From contig JAQUWT010000006.1 of NCBI GenBank assembly GCA_028692765.1, forward strand, positions 1 to 56,542: a DNA stretch of 56,542 nucleotides, in the 5' to 3' direction. The notes beneath the pieces were generated by a model. It was not told the DNA's origin. It saw nothing but the letters and a program-made list of their open reading frames with translations, and did not search any database. The translations under genes and the position numbers were made by a program. Below are positions 1 to 7,340 of this stretch, piece by piece. Source of the DNA: Patescibacteria group bacterium. GTDB taxonomy: Bacteria; Patescibacteriota; Patescibacteriia; Patescibacteriales; UBA12465. Numbering within the stretch: position 1 is the first letter of the stretch; each line of letters opens with the position of its first letter.

Positions 1-2
1 AC

Positions 3-524
3 TCCGGACCGGGCAAGACGATGCAGCTACTGCGCTATCTGGGCGAGGGCAAGAATCTGGTTTTGGTATCGGATGCCGGCACTCCGGGAATATCTGACCC
101 CGGTTCGGCTTTAGTCGCCGCTGCTTTATCTGAGTATGGCGAGGAATTAACCATCACGCCTTTACCGGGACCGAGCGCCCTTATCAGTGCTTTATCAATT
201 TCCGGCTGGCCGGTCGATCGTTTTACTTTTTTCGGTTTTTTGCCCCATAAAAAAGGCCGGCAGACGATGCTAAAAGATATTTTAGGCAGCTCCTATCCCT
301 CGGTTTTTTATGAGTCAAAACACCGCTTAGCTAAATGTTTGCGGGAAATAATCGCTCTTCAGGCCGAGAGCGGCCAAGCAGTGGAAATGATTCTAGCCAG
401 AGAATTAACTAAGATGTTTGAAAGCATTTATCGCGGTTCTCCGGAGGAATTATCGGATTTATTGGCAAAAGACCTTGATATGCAAAAAGGGGAGTTTGTC
501 GTTTTGCTCAGAAAAATAAAATAG
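3..524 (+). CDS. rsmI: 16S rRNA (cytidine-1402-2'-O)-methyltransferase, 5' end outside window
   Basis: C-terminal 173 residues of an RsmI-type SAM-dependent methyltransferase, which 2'-O-methylates C1402 in the decoding centre of 16S rRNA. Visible family signatures are LVLVSDAGTPGISDPG, the LPGPSALISALSISG segment, and FFGFLPHKKG followed by FYESKHRL, all typical of the tetrapyrrole-methylase fold of RsmI. The frame is open to the window edge, so the N-terminal SAM-binding part lies upstream; the first ATG at 21 is internal and not the start. It ends with TAG four bases before metG, so the two are probably co-transcribed. Confidence 0.93.
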   Translation, partial: SGPGKTMQLLRYLGEGKNLVLVSDAGTPGISDPGSALVAAALSEYGEELTITPLPGPSALISALSISGWPVDRFTFFGFLPHKKGRQTMLKDILGSSYPSVFYESKHRLAKCLREIIALQAESGQAVEMILARELTKMFESIYRGSPEELSDLLAKDLDMQKGEFVVLLRKIK

Positions 525-528
525 ATTT

Positions 529-1983
529 ATGTCTAAAGAAAATAATTTTTATATTACCACCACTTTACCTTATACCAATTCCGATCCTCATATCGGTTTT
601 GCCGCCGAACTTATCAAAGCTGATGTTATTGCCCGCTGGCAAAATCTTGCCGGCAAGCAAGTTGTTTTTAATACCGGCACCGATGAGCACGGCTTAAAAA
701 TTTGGCAGCAAGCAGAAGCGGCCGGTTTGACTCCTCGGGCTTATTGCGACCCTTATGCCGCCCGTTTCGCTTCTTTGAAGGAAGCTTTAAATTTAAGTTT
801 TACCAATTTTATCCGCACCTCCGATAGGAACCATGAACAAGCGGCGCAGGAATTTTGGCGCCGCTGCGCTAAAAACGGCGATATCTATAAAAAGACTTAT
901 AGCGTTAAATATTGTGTCGGTTGTGAATTGGAGAAAACAGAATCCGAGCTGATTGACGGCCGCTGCCCCTTGCATCCAAACAGGGAATTGGAGTTGATTG
1001 AAGAGGATAATTATTTTTTCAGATTTTCCAAATACCAGCAGCCCCTCCTCGATTTCTATCAGAATCATCCTGACTTTGTGGTGCCCAGTCATCGCTTTAC
1101 GGAAATCAAGAATTTTATCGCCGCCGGTTTGCAAGATTTTAGCATTTCCCGTTTAAAGGCGAAGATGCCCAACGGCGTGCCTGTCCCCGGGGATGATGAA
1201 CAGGTGATGTATGTCTGGTTTGACGCCTTGGTTAATTACATTTCGACTTTAGGCTGGCCCGATGATGAAGAAAATTTCCAAGCTTTTTGGCCGGCCGTTC
1301 AAGTTTGCGGAAAAGATAATTTGCGCCAGCAGACGGCGATGTGGCCGGCGATGCTTCTATCCGCCGGTTTGCCCTTAGCGCGCCAAGTGCTAATTTTTGG
1401 TTTTCTAACGGCTAATGGCCAGAAAATTAGCAAGAGCCTGGGAAATGGCGTTGATCCTTTTGACCTGTTAGGTAAATATGGCGCTGATGCTTTGCGCTAT
1501 TATCTGTTAACGGAAATACCTCCTTTCGAAGATGGGGATTTTTCCGAAGAAAGATTGATTCAGAAATATAATGCCGATTTAGCTAATGGCCTGGGCAATC
1601 TTGTGGCGCGCGTCAGCAACCTCTTGGAAAAAAATAATATTACCACTTCTTTGCGGGCGGATGACGGCGCCGCGGCCGTTTATTTGTCTCAAGAGGCAAA
1701 TCTTTCTTCTTATCAGTTCAGCCGCACGCTGCAGTCGATTTGGCAGGATATTGCCGCTTGCAATGAAGAGTTGAGCGCCCGTGCTCCTTGGAAATTGGCG
1801 GCCAAGGAAGAGATAGCGGCGGTTTTACTTCCTCTAGCAGAGAGAATTTTAGGCATTGCCACCCGGCTGCAGCCTTTTTTACCGTCGACCGCGCAACGAA
1901 TTATCTCTCAATTTACGCAAGTCCAAATTATTAAAGGCGAGGTTTTGTTTCCGCGCTTGGACGCGGCCGCAAAAACCGCTTAA
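529..1983 (+). CDS. metG: Methionyl-tRNA synthetase
   Basis: Class I aminoacyl-tRNA synthetase charging tRNA-Met in the cytoplasm. The HIGH-type motif is PHIGFA near residue 21, and the KMSKS loop appears as KISKSLGN near residue 301. A zinc-knuckle insertion is visible (CVGCELE, then CPLHP). At 484 aa it stops after the anticodon-binding helical domain and lacks the C-terminal EMAP/Trbp111-like tRNA-binding extension of longer MetRS forms. The start ATG lies four bases after the rsmI stop with no Shine-Dalgarno sequence, so translation is probably coupled. Confidence 0.97.
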   Translation: MSKENNFYITTTLPYTNSDPHIGFAAELIKADVIARWQNLAGKQVVFNTGTDEHGLKIWQQAEAAGLTPRAYCDPYAARFASLKEALNLSFTNFIRTSDRNHEQAAQEFWRRCAKNGDIYKKTYSVKYCVGCELEKTESELIDGRCPLHPNRELELIEEDNYFFRFSKYQQPLLDFYQNHPDFVVPSHRFTEIKNFIAAGLQDFSISRLKAKMPNGVPVPGDDEQVMYVWFDALVNYISTLGWPDDEENFQAFWPAVQVCGKDNLRQQTAMWPAMLLSAGLPLARQVLIFGFLTANGQKISKSLGNGVDPFDLLGKYGADALRYYLLTEIPPFEDGDFSEERLIQKYNADLANGLGNLVARVSNLLEKNNITTSLRADDGAAAVYLSQEANLSSYQFSRTLQSIWQDIAACNEELSARAPWKLAAKEEIAAVLLPLAERILGIATRLQPFLPSTAQRIISQFTQVQIIKGEVLFPRLDAAAKTA

Positions 1984-1988
1984 AATAT

Positions 1989-2504
1989 ATGTCTTATTTC
2001 GACATCGCTCTCTTGATAGTTTTAGCCGGTTTTGTTTTTAACGGCTTGACTAAGGGTTTAATCAGGCTCTTAGGCAATATCGTCGGCCTGCTTCTGGGCG
2101 CTTTCATTGCCGGCCATTTTTATCTCCAGTTTTATGAATGGAGCCAGCATCTTTTCGGCGGGCGCGAAAGTCTGGGAAAAGTTTTGTCTTTTATTATCGT
2201 TTTTATCGCCGCCACTCTGATTATTGATTGGATATTCGTAATTCTGGAAAAGATTTTCAATCTCATCTCCATCATTCCTTTTACTAAAATGATTAACCGC
2301 CTGCTTGGCGGCGCGCTTGGCTTTTTGGAGGGCTCGCTGTTTATCGGCTTGATTTTATTCGTCATCTCCCGCTATGCCTGGATTGGCAGTCTTTTTGGGG
2401 ACCATTTGCTGTCTTCTCAGGTGGCGCCCTTTTTCCTCTCCGTCGTTAATATTGCCATGCCCTTTTTGCCGACTGCGTTAAAAGCCTTGCAATCTTTAAT
2501 TTAG
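1989..2504 (+). CDS. cvpA: CvpA family membrane protein
   Basis: 171-aa integral membrane protein with about four hydrophobic segments (roughly residues 5-25, 27-45, 65-85 and 110-135). The N-terminus, with a conserved Asp (YFDIALLIV) followed by a G-L-I-R-L segment, matches the CvpA (colicin V production) family; homologues are widespread and their molecular role is poorly defined. It begins five bases after metG and ends three bases before the next gene, so it belongs to the same operon. No Shine-Dalgarno sequence precedes the ATG. Confidence 0.82.
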   Translation: MSYFDIALLIVLAGFVFNGLTKGLIRLLGNIVGLLLGAFIAGHFYLQFYEWSQHLFGGRESLGKVLSFIIVFIAATLIIDWIFVILEKIFNLISIIPFTKMINRLLGGALGFLEGSLFIGLILFVISRYAWIGSLFGDHLLSSQVAPFFLSVVNIAMPFLPTALKALQSLI

Positions 2505-2507
2505 CTT

Positions 2508-3101
2508 ATGAAAATAGCGTCAATGAAGGCGGCTGACAATCCCGTTTTTCTTCGTGATTTGGTAGTCTTGTTAAATCGGGGAAAGGTAGCGATGCTGCCG
2601 ACCGATACCGTTTACGGGTTCTCTTGCCGGGCCGATAGCGCGGCGGCGATTGCTAAGATTTTTTCTTTGAAATCAAGAGATGCGAGCAAACCTTTACTGG
2701 TTTTGGTTTCAAGTTTGGCGATGGCTAAAAAATTTTGTTTTATCAACCAAGTTCAGTCGGAAAAATTGAAAAAAATATGGGCGCAGGCGCGTCCGACTTC
2801 GGTCTTACTGCCTCATCGCGGCTTATTGCCAAAAAGTTTAACTGCCGAGAGCCCTTATTTGGCGGTGCGTTTGCCCAAAAGTATTTTTTTGCGTAAAATA
2901 GTAAGAGCTTTAGCTTGTCCTTTAGTTTCAAGCAGCGCCAATCTCAGCGGCGAAGAAATATTAGCGCCCGAAGAAGCGGCCAAGATATTTTCCGGACGCA
3001 AGGACTTGGCTTTAATCGTGGCGGGAGGGTCGAATAAGAGGGCCGCTTCCCGTTTGCTGCTCTTGGAAAAAAATGGCAGTTTTAAAATATTAAGGAGATA
3101 A
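2508..3101 (+). CDS. tsaC: L-threonylcarbamoyladenylate synthase (Sua5/YrdC/TsaC family)
   Basis: 197-aa YrdC-fold enzyme making threonylcarbamoyl-AMP from Thr, bicarbonate and ATP for the t6A37 modification of ANN-decoding tRNAs. Diagnostic motifs are GKVAMLPTDTVYGFSC near residue 29, a KSRDASKPLLVLV segment near 60 and SSSANLSGEE near 145. It is a YrdC-domain-only form without the C-terminal Sua5 domain. It starts three bases after cvpA inside the operon. The gene symbol is by family; sua5/yrdC are synonyms. Confidence 0.93.
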   Translation: MKIASMKAADNPVFLRDLVVLLNRGKVAMLPTDTVYGFSCRADSAAAIAKIFSLKSRDASKPLLVLVSSLAMAKKFCFINQVQSEKLKKIWAQARPTSVLLPHRGLLPKSLTAESPYLAVRLPKSIFLRKIVRALACPLVSSSANLSGEEILAPEEAAKIFSGRKDLALIVAGGSNKRAASRLLLLEKNGSFKILRR

Positions 3102-3106
3102 TAAAT

Positions 3107-4339
3107 ATGGAAAATAATTACGAAAATAAAGACAGGCGGGTTTGGCCGCGCTGGCTGCTTATCATTTTATTGATGGGAGCTTCATTTGCCGCCGGCATTT
3201 CCTGGTCTCAGCCTGCTGAAAATTCCAAACAGCTAGCTTATTCTCCAGAAGCTTTGAAAGCCGACAGCGGCTCTAATTTTAATTTCAATCTTTATTGGGA
3301 GGTTTGGGACCGCTTGAAGAGCGATTATGTTGATAAGAATAAGATTAAAGATGAAGACATGTTTTATGGTTCTTTGCGCGGGCTGGCCGCTTCAATGGAT
3401 GACCCTTATACTATTTTTATGGACCCGGAGGAAGCGCAGGAATTTTCCGACGATCTTTCCGGTACTTTTGAGGGTATCGGTGCTGAAGTGGGCATGCGCA
3501 ACGATTTAATTACCGTGATTGCGCCCTTGGCGGGAATGCCGGCGGAGAAAGCGGGTATCAGGGCAGGGGACAAGATTTACGCCATTAATAGCGAGAGCAC
3601 TATCGGTTTGGGCGTTGATGAGGCCGTGAAGAAAATTCGCGGTCCCAAGGGAACCGAAGTGGTGCTAACTATCATCCGCCAAGACGAGGAGAAGCCTTTG
3701 GATATAAAAATTATCCGCGACCAGATTTTTGTAAAAAGCGTTAAAACTGAAGTCCGCAAAGACGGTGTTATGGTGATTACTGTCAGTAATTTTAACGATG
3801 ATACCCTAGATTTATTCAATCAGGCGATAGAAACAGCTTTGACCAAGAATCCCAAAGGTTTAATTTTGGATTTGCGCAATAACCCCGGCGGTTATCTGGA
3901 TACGGCTATTTCTATGGCCAGCGCTTGGGTGAAGGAGGGGCCGGTAGTAGTTGAACAATTCGGCGAAGGCAAGCGGCAGGAATATTTCGCCACGGGCAAC
4001 AATCGCTTAGGAAGCTTTAAAACCGTGGTCTTAATTAACGGCGGCAGCGCTTCCGCTTCGGAAATAGTAGCCGGCGCCTTGCGGGATTATAAGAAGGCGA
4101 CCATTGTCGGAGAGCAGTCATACGGCAAGGGTTCCGTCCAAAGTTTGCGTGATTTGAGTGATGGCTCCGCTTTAAAGGTTACCGTCGCCAAATGGCTCAC
4201 GCCGAATGGAGACTTCATTAACGATAAAGGCATCAGCCCCGATGTTGAGGTTAAATTAAGCAAAGATGATTTGAATAAGAATGTCGACCCTCAGATGAAT
4301 AAAGCTTTAGAGCTTATCTTAAAAAATAATAATAAATAA
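3107..4339 (+). CDS. ctpA: S41 family C-terminal processing protease with PDZ domain
   Basis: 410-aa tail-specific serine protease anchored by an N-terminal membrane segment (about residues 17-35, WLLIILLMGASFAAGI). A PDZ domain (about 115-200, with a PAEKAGIRAGD carboxylate-binding segment) is followed by the S41 peptidase core. The catalytic Ser lies in GGSASASEI near residue 311 and the Lys in GEQSYGKGSVQ near 345. It would act on the outer face of the membrane, trimming exported proteins. Unlike its neighbours it has a good ribosome binding site (AAGGAG, 10 nt upstream). It is the last gene before the pyrG spacer. Confidence 0.95.
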   Translation: MENNYENKDRRVWPRWLLIILLMGASFAAGISWSQPAENSKQLAYSPEALKADSGSNFNFNLYWEVWDRLKSDYVDKNKIKDEDMFYGSLRGLAASMDDPYTIFMDPEEAQEFSDDLSGTFEGIGAEVGMRNDLITVIAPLAGMPAEKAGIRAGDKIYAINSESTIGLGVDEAVKKIRGPKGTEVVLTIIRQDEEKPLDIKIIRDQIFVKSVKTEVRKDGVMVITVSNFNDDTLDLFNQAIETALTKNPKGLILDLRNNPGGYLDTAISMASAWVKEGPVVVEQFGEGKRQEYFATGNNRLGSFKTVVLINGGSASASEIVAGALRDYKKATIVGEQSYGKGSVQSLRDLSDGSALKVTVAKWLTPNGDFINDKGISPDVEVKLSKDDLNKNVDPQMNKALELILKNNNK

Positions 4340-4386
4340 AATTAATAAGGCGATAAGGCGTTTTAGGCGCTGCTATATTTTTTCTT

Positions 4387-6069
4387 ATGCAAAAAGCCAA
4401 AACATCCAGACTTAAATCTAAAAAAGAGGCATTAAAACCCAAGTTCATCTTCGTAGTCGGCGGCGTAATGTCGGGCGTCGGCAAGGGGGTCAGCACGGCT
4501 TCTATCGGCCAGATTCTGCAGGCGCGCGGCTATCAGGTTAGCGCCATCAAGATGGATCCATATATCAATGTCGATGCCGGAACAATGAATCCAATTGAAC
4601 ACGGCGAAGTTTTCGTGACTGAAGACGGCGATGAAACCGATCAAGATTTAGGCAATTACGAGCGTTTTTTGAATAAAAATATCTACCGGGAGAATTATAT
4701 GACTACCGGTCGTATTTATCAGACTGTTATCAACCGTGAACGTAATTTGGAATATAAAGGAAAGTGCGTGCAGGTCGTGCCGCATATTCCGATGGAAATC
4801 CGCCGCCGGATAGATGCGGCCGTAGCAAAAAGCAATGCGGAAGTAATGATTATTGAAATTGGCGGCACCGTCGGGGAATATGAAAATCTGTTATTCTTAG
4901 AAGCGGCCAGGGTGATGAAGCTCTATAATCCCAAGGATGTCTTGTTCGTAATGGTTTCCTATTTGCCCGTGCCCAATAAAATCGGAGAGATGAAGACGAA
5001 GCCCACTCAGCATGCTGTCAGAAGCTTGAATAGCGCCGGCATTCAGCCTGACTTTTTAATTGCCCGCAGCGAACAGCCGATAGATAGCGCGCGCAAAGAG
5101 AAATTGGCCATCCATTGCAATGTGGCTATCACCGATGTCATTGCCGCTCCCGATGCCGATTCTATCTACGATATTCCTTTGAATTTTGAAAAAGAAAATC
5201 TTGGTTCTAGAATTTTAGAGAAGCTTAATTTGCCGGTTCGCAATCGCGAGCCTAAGAACGAGGCCTGGAAGAAATTCGTTAGCGCCTCTAAAAGCGGCAA
5301 GCAGTCGGTAGAGATAGGAATTGTCGGTAAATATTTTGCGACCGGCGATTTTAATCTCACAGATTCCTATATTTCTGTTATTGAATCGGTTAAGCATGCC
5401 GCCGCCGCTAATCACTGCAAGGTACATTTGCATTGGTTGAGCGCCGAAGACGTAGAAAAGAATGGCGTTTCCGTCTTAAAGGGCATGGACGGCTTAATTA
5501 TTCCTCAGGGCTGGGGAGGACGCGGCGCTGAGGGTAAGATTGCCGCCATTAAGTACTGTCGGGAAAAGAAAATTCCTTATTTTGGACTTTGTTACGGCAT
5601 GCAGATGGCGGTGATTGAATTTGCCCGCAATGTCGCCGGCTTGAAAGAAGCTAATTCGGCCGAAGTCAATCCCAAAACTCCCGACCCGGTTATCCATATT
5701 ATGCCCGGCCAAGAAAAATTAATCGCCGAGAAGGGCTATGGCGGCACTATCCGTTTGGGCGGCTGGCCTTGCCGATTGCAAGCCGGGACGCGTTTATCCT
5801 CAGCTTATGCTAAATATACAAAAGATAAAATTGTTTCTGAACGCCACCGCCATCGCTATGAATTCAATAATGATTATCGGACGCGTTTTGAAAAATTAGG
5901 TTTGATTGTCGCCGGCACTTCTCCGGATGGCCAGATTGTCGAAGCGATTGAATTGAAAAATCATCCCTTTTTTGTCGGTGTCCAATTTCATCCCGAGTAT
6001 ATTTCTCGTCCCCTATCTCCTCACCCCCTATTTGTTGCTTTCGTTGGCGCTTGTTTGCAGAAAAAATAA
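4387..6069 (+). CDS. pyrG: CTP synthase
   Basis: 560-aa CTP synthase, aminating UTP to CTP with glutamine. The N-terminal synthetase domain carries the P-loop GGVMSGVGKG near residue 25 and the KMDPYINVDAGTM segment. The C-terminal class I glutamine amidotransferase domain has the nucleophilic Cys in GLCYGMQMAV near residue 404 and the His-Glu pair in QFHPEYISRP near 534. The length is normal, with a short basic N-terminal extension (about 15 residues) before the conserved start. No Shine-Dalgarno sequence; a shared hairpin terminator follows. Confidence 0.98.
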   Translation: MQKAKTSRLKSKKEALKPKFIFVVGGVMSGVGKGVSTASIGQILQARGYQVSAIKMDPYINVDAGTMNPIEHGEVFVTEDGDETDQDLGNYERFLNKNIYRENYMTTGRIYQTVINRERNLEYKGKCVQVVPHIPMEIRRRIDAAVAKSNAEVMIIEIGGTVGEYENLLFLEAARVMKLYNPKDVLFVMVSYLPVPNKIGEMKTKPTQHAVRSLNSAGIQPDFLIARSEQPIDSARKEKLAIHCNVAITDVIAAPDADSIYDIPLNFEKENLGSRILEKLNLPVRNREPKNEAWKKFVSASKSGKQSVEIGIVGKYFATGDFNLTDSYISVIESVKHAAAANHCKVHLHWLSAEDVEKNGVSVLKGMDGLIIPQGWGGRGAEGKIAAIKYCREKKIPYFGLCYGMQMAVIEFARNVAGLKEANSAEVNPKTPDPVIHIMPGQEKLIAEKGYGGTIRLGGWPCRLQAGTRLSSAYAKYTKDKIVSERHRHRYEFNNDYRTRFEKLGLIVAGTSPDGQIVEAIELKNHPFFVGVQFHPEYISRPLSPHPLFVAFVGACLQKK

Positions 6070-6083
6070 TATTATTGCTTAAT

Positions 6084-6117
6084 AAAAAATACCCCGCTAT
6101 CAACGGGGTATTTTTTT
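6084..6117. terminator. Bidirectional intrinsic terminator between pyrG and rpmA
   Basis: Stem TACCCCG (6090-6096) pairs with CGGGGTA (6104-6110) around a seven-base loop, with an A tract before and T7 after. It can terminate pyrG on plus and rpmA on minus. Confidence 0.9.
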
Positions 6118-6138
6118 ATGTAAGGTTTTATCTGACAA

Positions 6139-6411
6139 TTATTTAACGCTGACAATTTTTGTGCTTTTGAGTTTGCCGTTAAATTTTTTGAGTTTTTTGG
6201 TGCTGAATTTTACCTTGCCACCGGCCACGGCGAAGAGCGTATCGTCGTTACCGCGACGGACGTTTTCTCCCGGATGGTATTTGGTTCCGCGTTGGCGGAT
6301 AATGATGTTGCCAGCTTTAGCGATTTGACCGTCAGACAGTTTAACGCCTAAGCGTTTGCTTTCTGAATCACGGCCTAGGGCAGTTGAGCCGCCGGCTTTT
6401 TTATGTGCCAT
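6139..6411 (-). CDS. rpmA: 50S ribosomal protein bL27
   Basis: 90-aa bL27, recognised by its N-terminus [16 protein letters not shown] and the [19 protein letters not shown] core. bL27 sits near the peptidyl-transferase centre of the large subunit. No cleavable N-terminal extension is present: Ala-His-Lys-Lys follows Met directly. It is the only gene of its unit; the usual partner rplU (bL21) is not adjacent. A strong promoter and a 5' leader with a stable hairpin precede it, and a shared terminator follows. Confidence 0.98.
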   Translation of the reverse strand: MAHKKAGGSTALGRDSESKRLGVKLSDGQIAKAGNIIIRQRGTKYHPGENVRRGNDDTLFAVAGGKVKFSTKKLKKFNGKLKSTKIVSVK

Positions 6412-6424
6412 ACAGATTTCAGGA

Positions 6425-6457
6425 CTGGCGCCGTCTTAATAAAAAGAAAACGGCCAG
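6425..6457 (-). promoter_or_regulatory. Hairpin in the rpmA 5' leader
   Basis: In the roughly 75-nt leader of rpmA, CTGGC (6425-6429) pairs with GCCAG (6453-6457), with CGT/ACG pairing inside. It has no terminator-type T tract on minus. It could be an autoregulatory leader of the kind seen for ribosomal protein genes; that role is inference. Confidence 0.4.
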
Positions 6458-6492
6458 CCGCTTTTTCATAAATATTTTTAAGCAATAAAGCT

Positions 6493-6521
6493 AATATAAC
6501 AAAATATTTTATCATTGTCAA
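6493..6521 (-). promoter_or_regulatory. Sigma70-type promoter for rpmA
   Basis: On minus, TTGACA (6516-6521) and TATATT (6493-6498) are separated by 17 nt, with TGT just before the -10 (extended -10). The predicted start near 6486 leaves a leader of about 75 nt. Confidence 0.8.
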
Positions 6522-6590
6522 CTTTTGGCAGATTAGGCTTAGTCTTGCTTAAAGGGGGAGAAATTATAGTTTTTAGACTCGGTTTTTTGG

Positions 6591-6619
6591 CTGTTATTTT
6601 TTTAAATATATGCTATAAT
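6591..6619 (+). promoter_or_regulatory. Extended -10 promoter for the ferredoxin unit
   Basis: TGCTATAAT at 6611-6619 is a full extended -10. The -35 is weak (CTGTTA at 6591-6596, 17-nt spacing). Transcription from about 6626 would run through fdx, the 158-aa protein, the TraG-like ATPase and dnaX. Confidence 0.6.
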
Positions 6620-6687
6620 TTTAATGTTAATTTTAAATAAAGAAAGGCGGCAGGCAGGAGCGTGTCGATTTTCCTATATTAAATAAT

Positions 6688-6858
6688 ATGATTAAAGTTG
6701 ACCAAGAAAAATGCATCGGCTGCGGCTTATGTGCCGGTATTTGTCCGGAAACATTTCAGATGAATGCCGAGGGCAAATCCGAGCCCGTTTCTCAGGAAGT
6801 TTCTAATTGTGCCCAGAACGCGGGAGCTAGCTGCCCGGTTGGCGCTATCAGCCTTTAA
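6688..6858 (+). CDS. Single-cluster [4Fe-4S] ferredoxin
   Basis: 56-aa ferredoxin, easily missed because of its size. Cysteines at 9, 12 and 15 (CIGCGLC), C19 followed by Pro, C41, and C49 followed by Pro follow the layout of single-cluster ferredoxins of the Thermotoga type. There, the first three Cys and the last bind one 4Fe-4S cluster and the other two form a disulfide. It is a soluble low-potential electron carrier. Its stop is two bases before the next ATG, so it heads the operon that includes the DNA-transfer ATPase and dnaX. No redox partner is encoded nearby. Confidence 0.9.
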   Translation: MIKVDQEKCIGCGLCAGICPETFQMNAEGKSEPVSQEVSNCAQNAGASCPVGAISL

Positions 6859-6860
6859 TT

Positions 6861-7337
6861 ATGCCCGGAGAGAATAAAATCGAGCAAGCTCCTATTAATA
6901 CGCCCGAGCAATCTTTGGAGAGCGGTAATTTTGAAAACAGCCAAGAGAAAGTTTTGCTAAGACCGGTTGAGAAGAAAAATGATAAATTGCGCCCCGATTT
7001 GTCTGTCAAGGCGCCGGTGGCGCCAGTTTCAACCAAGATTAGTAGCGGCGATGCCCATTCCCAGCAATTGCAGGCGATTGAAAATATCATGTCATCCGGT
7101 TTAGATCAGGTATTTTTGCAGATGAATCCGCAAGAGCAGAAGCGTTTTAAGGAGGAGGGAGAAAAAACCGCTAATAAAATCAGCCTCCTTTTGGATAAAG
7201 CGAAGGTCGGAGTTGATAAGATAATTTCTTTGATTAAGCGCTGGCTCGGTCTGATTCCCCATACCAATAAATTCTTTTTAGAACAAGAAGCTAAAATCAA
7301 AGCGGATAATATTTTAAAAATAAAGCGCAATCTTTAG
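6861..7337 (+). CDS. Hypothetical protein upstream of TraG-like ATPase
   Basis: 158 aa, not recognised. The first 70 residues are polar, Pro/Ser/Glu-rich and probably disordered. Residues 80-158 look helical and amphipathic (KISLLLDKAKVGVDKIISLI), with no clear signal peptide or membrane span. It is three bases before the ATPase gene and two bases after the ferredoxin, so it is translated with them. An accessory role to the ATPase is possible from position alone. Confidence 0.7.
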   Translation: MPGENKIEQAPINTPEQSLESGNFENSQEKVLLRPVEKKNDKLRPDLSVKAPVAPVSTKISSGDAHSQQLQAIENIMSSGLDQVFLQMNPQEQKRFKEEGEKTANKISLLLDKAKVGVDKIISLIKRWLGLIPHTNKFFLEQEAKIKADNILKIKRNL

Positions 7338-7340
7338 TCT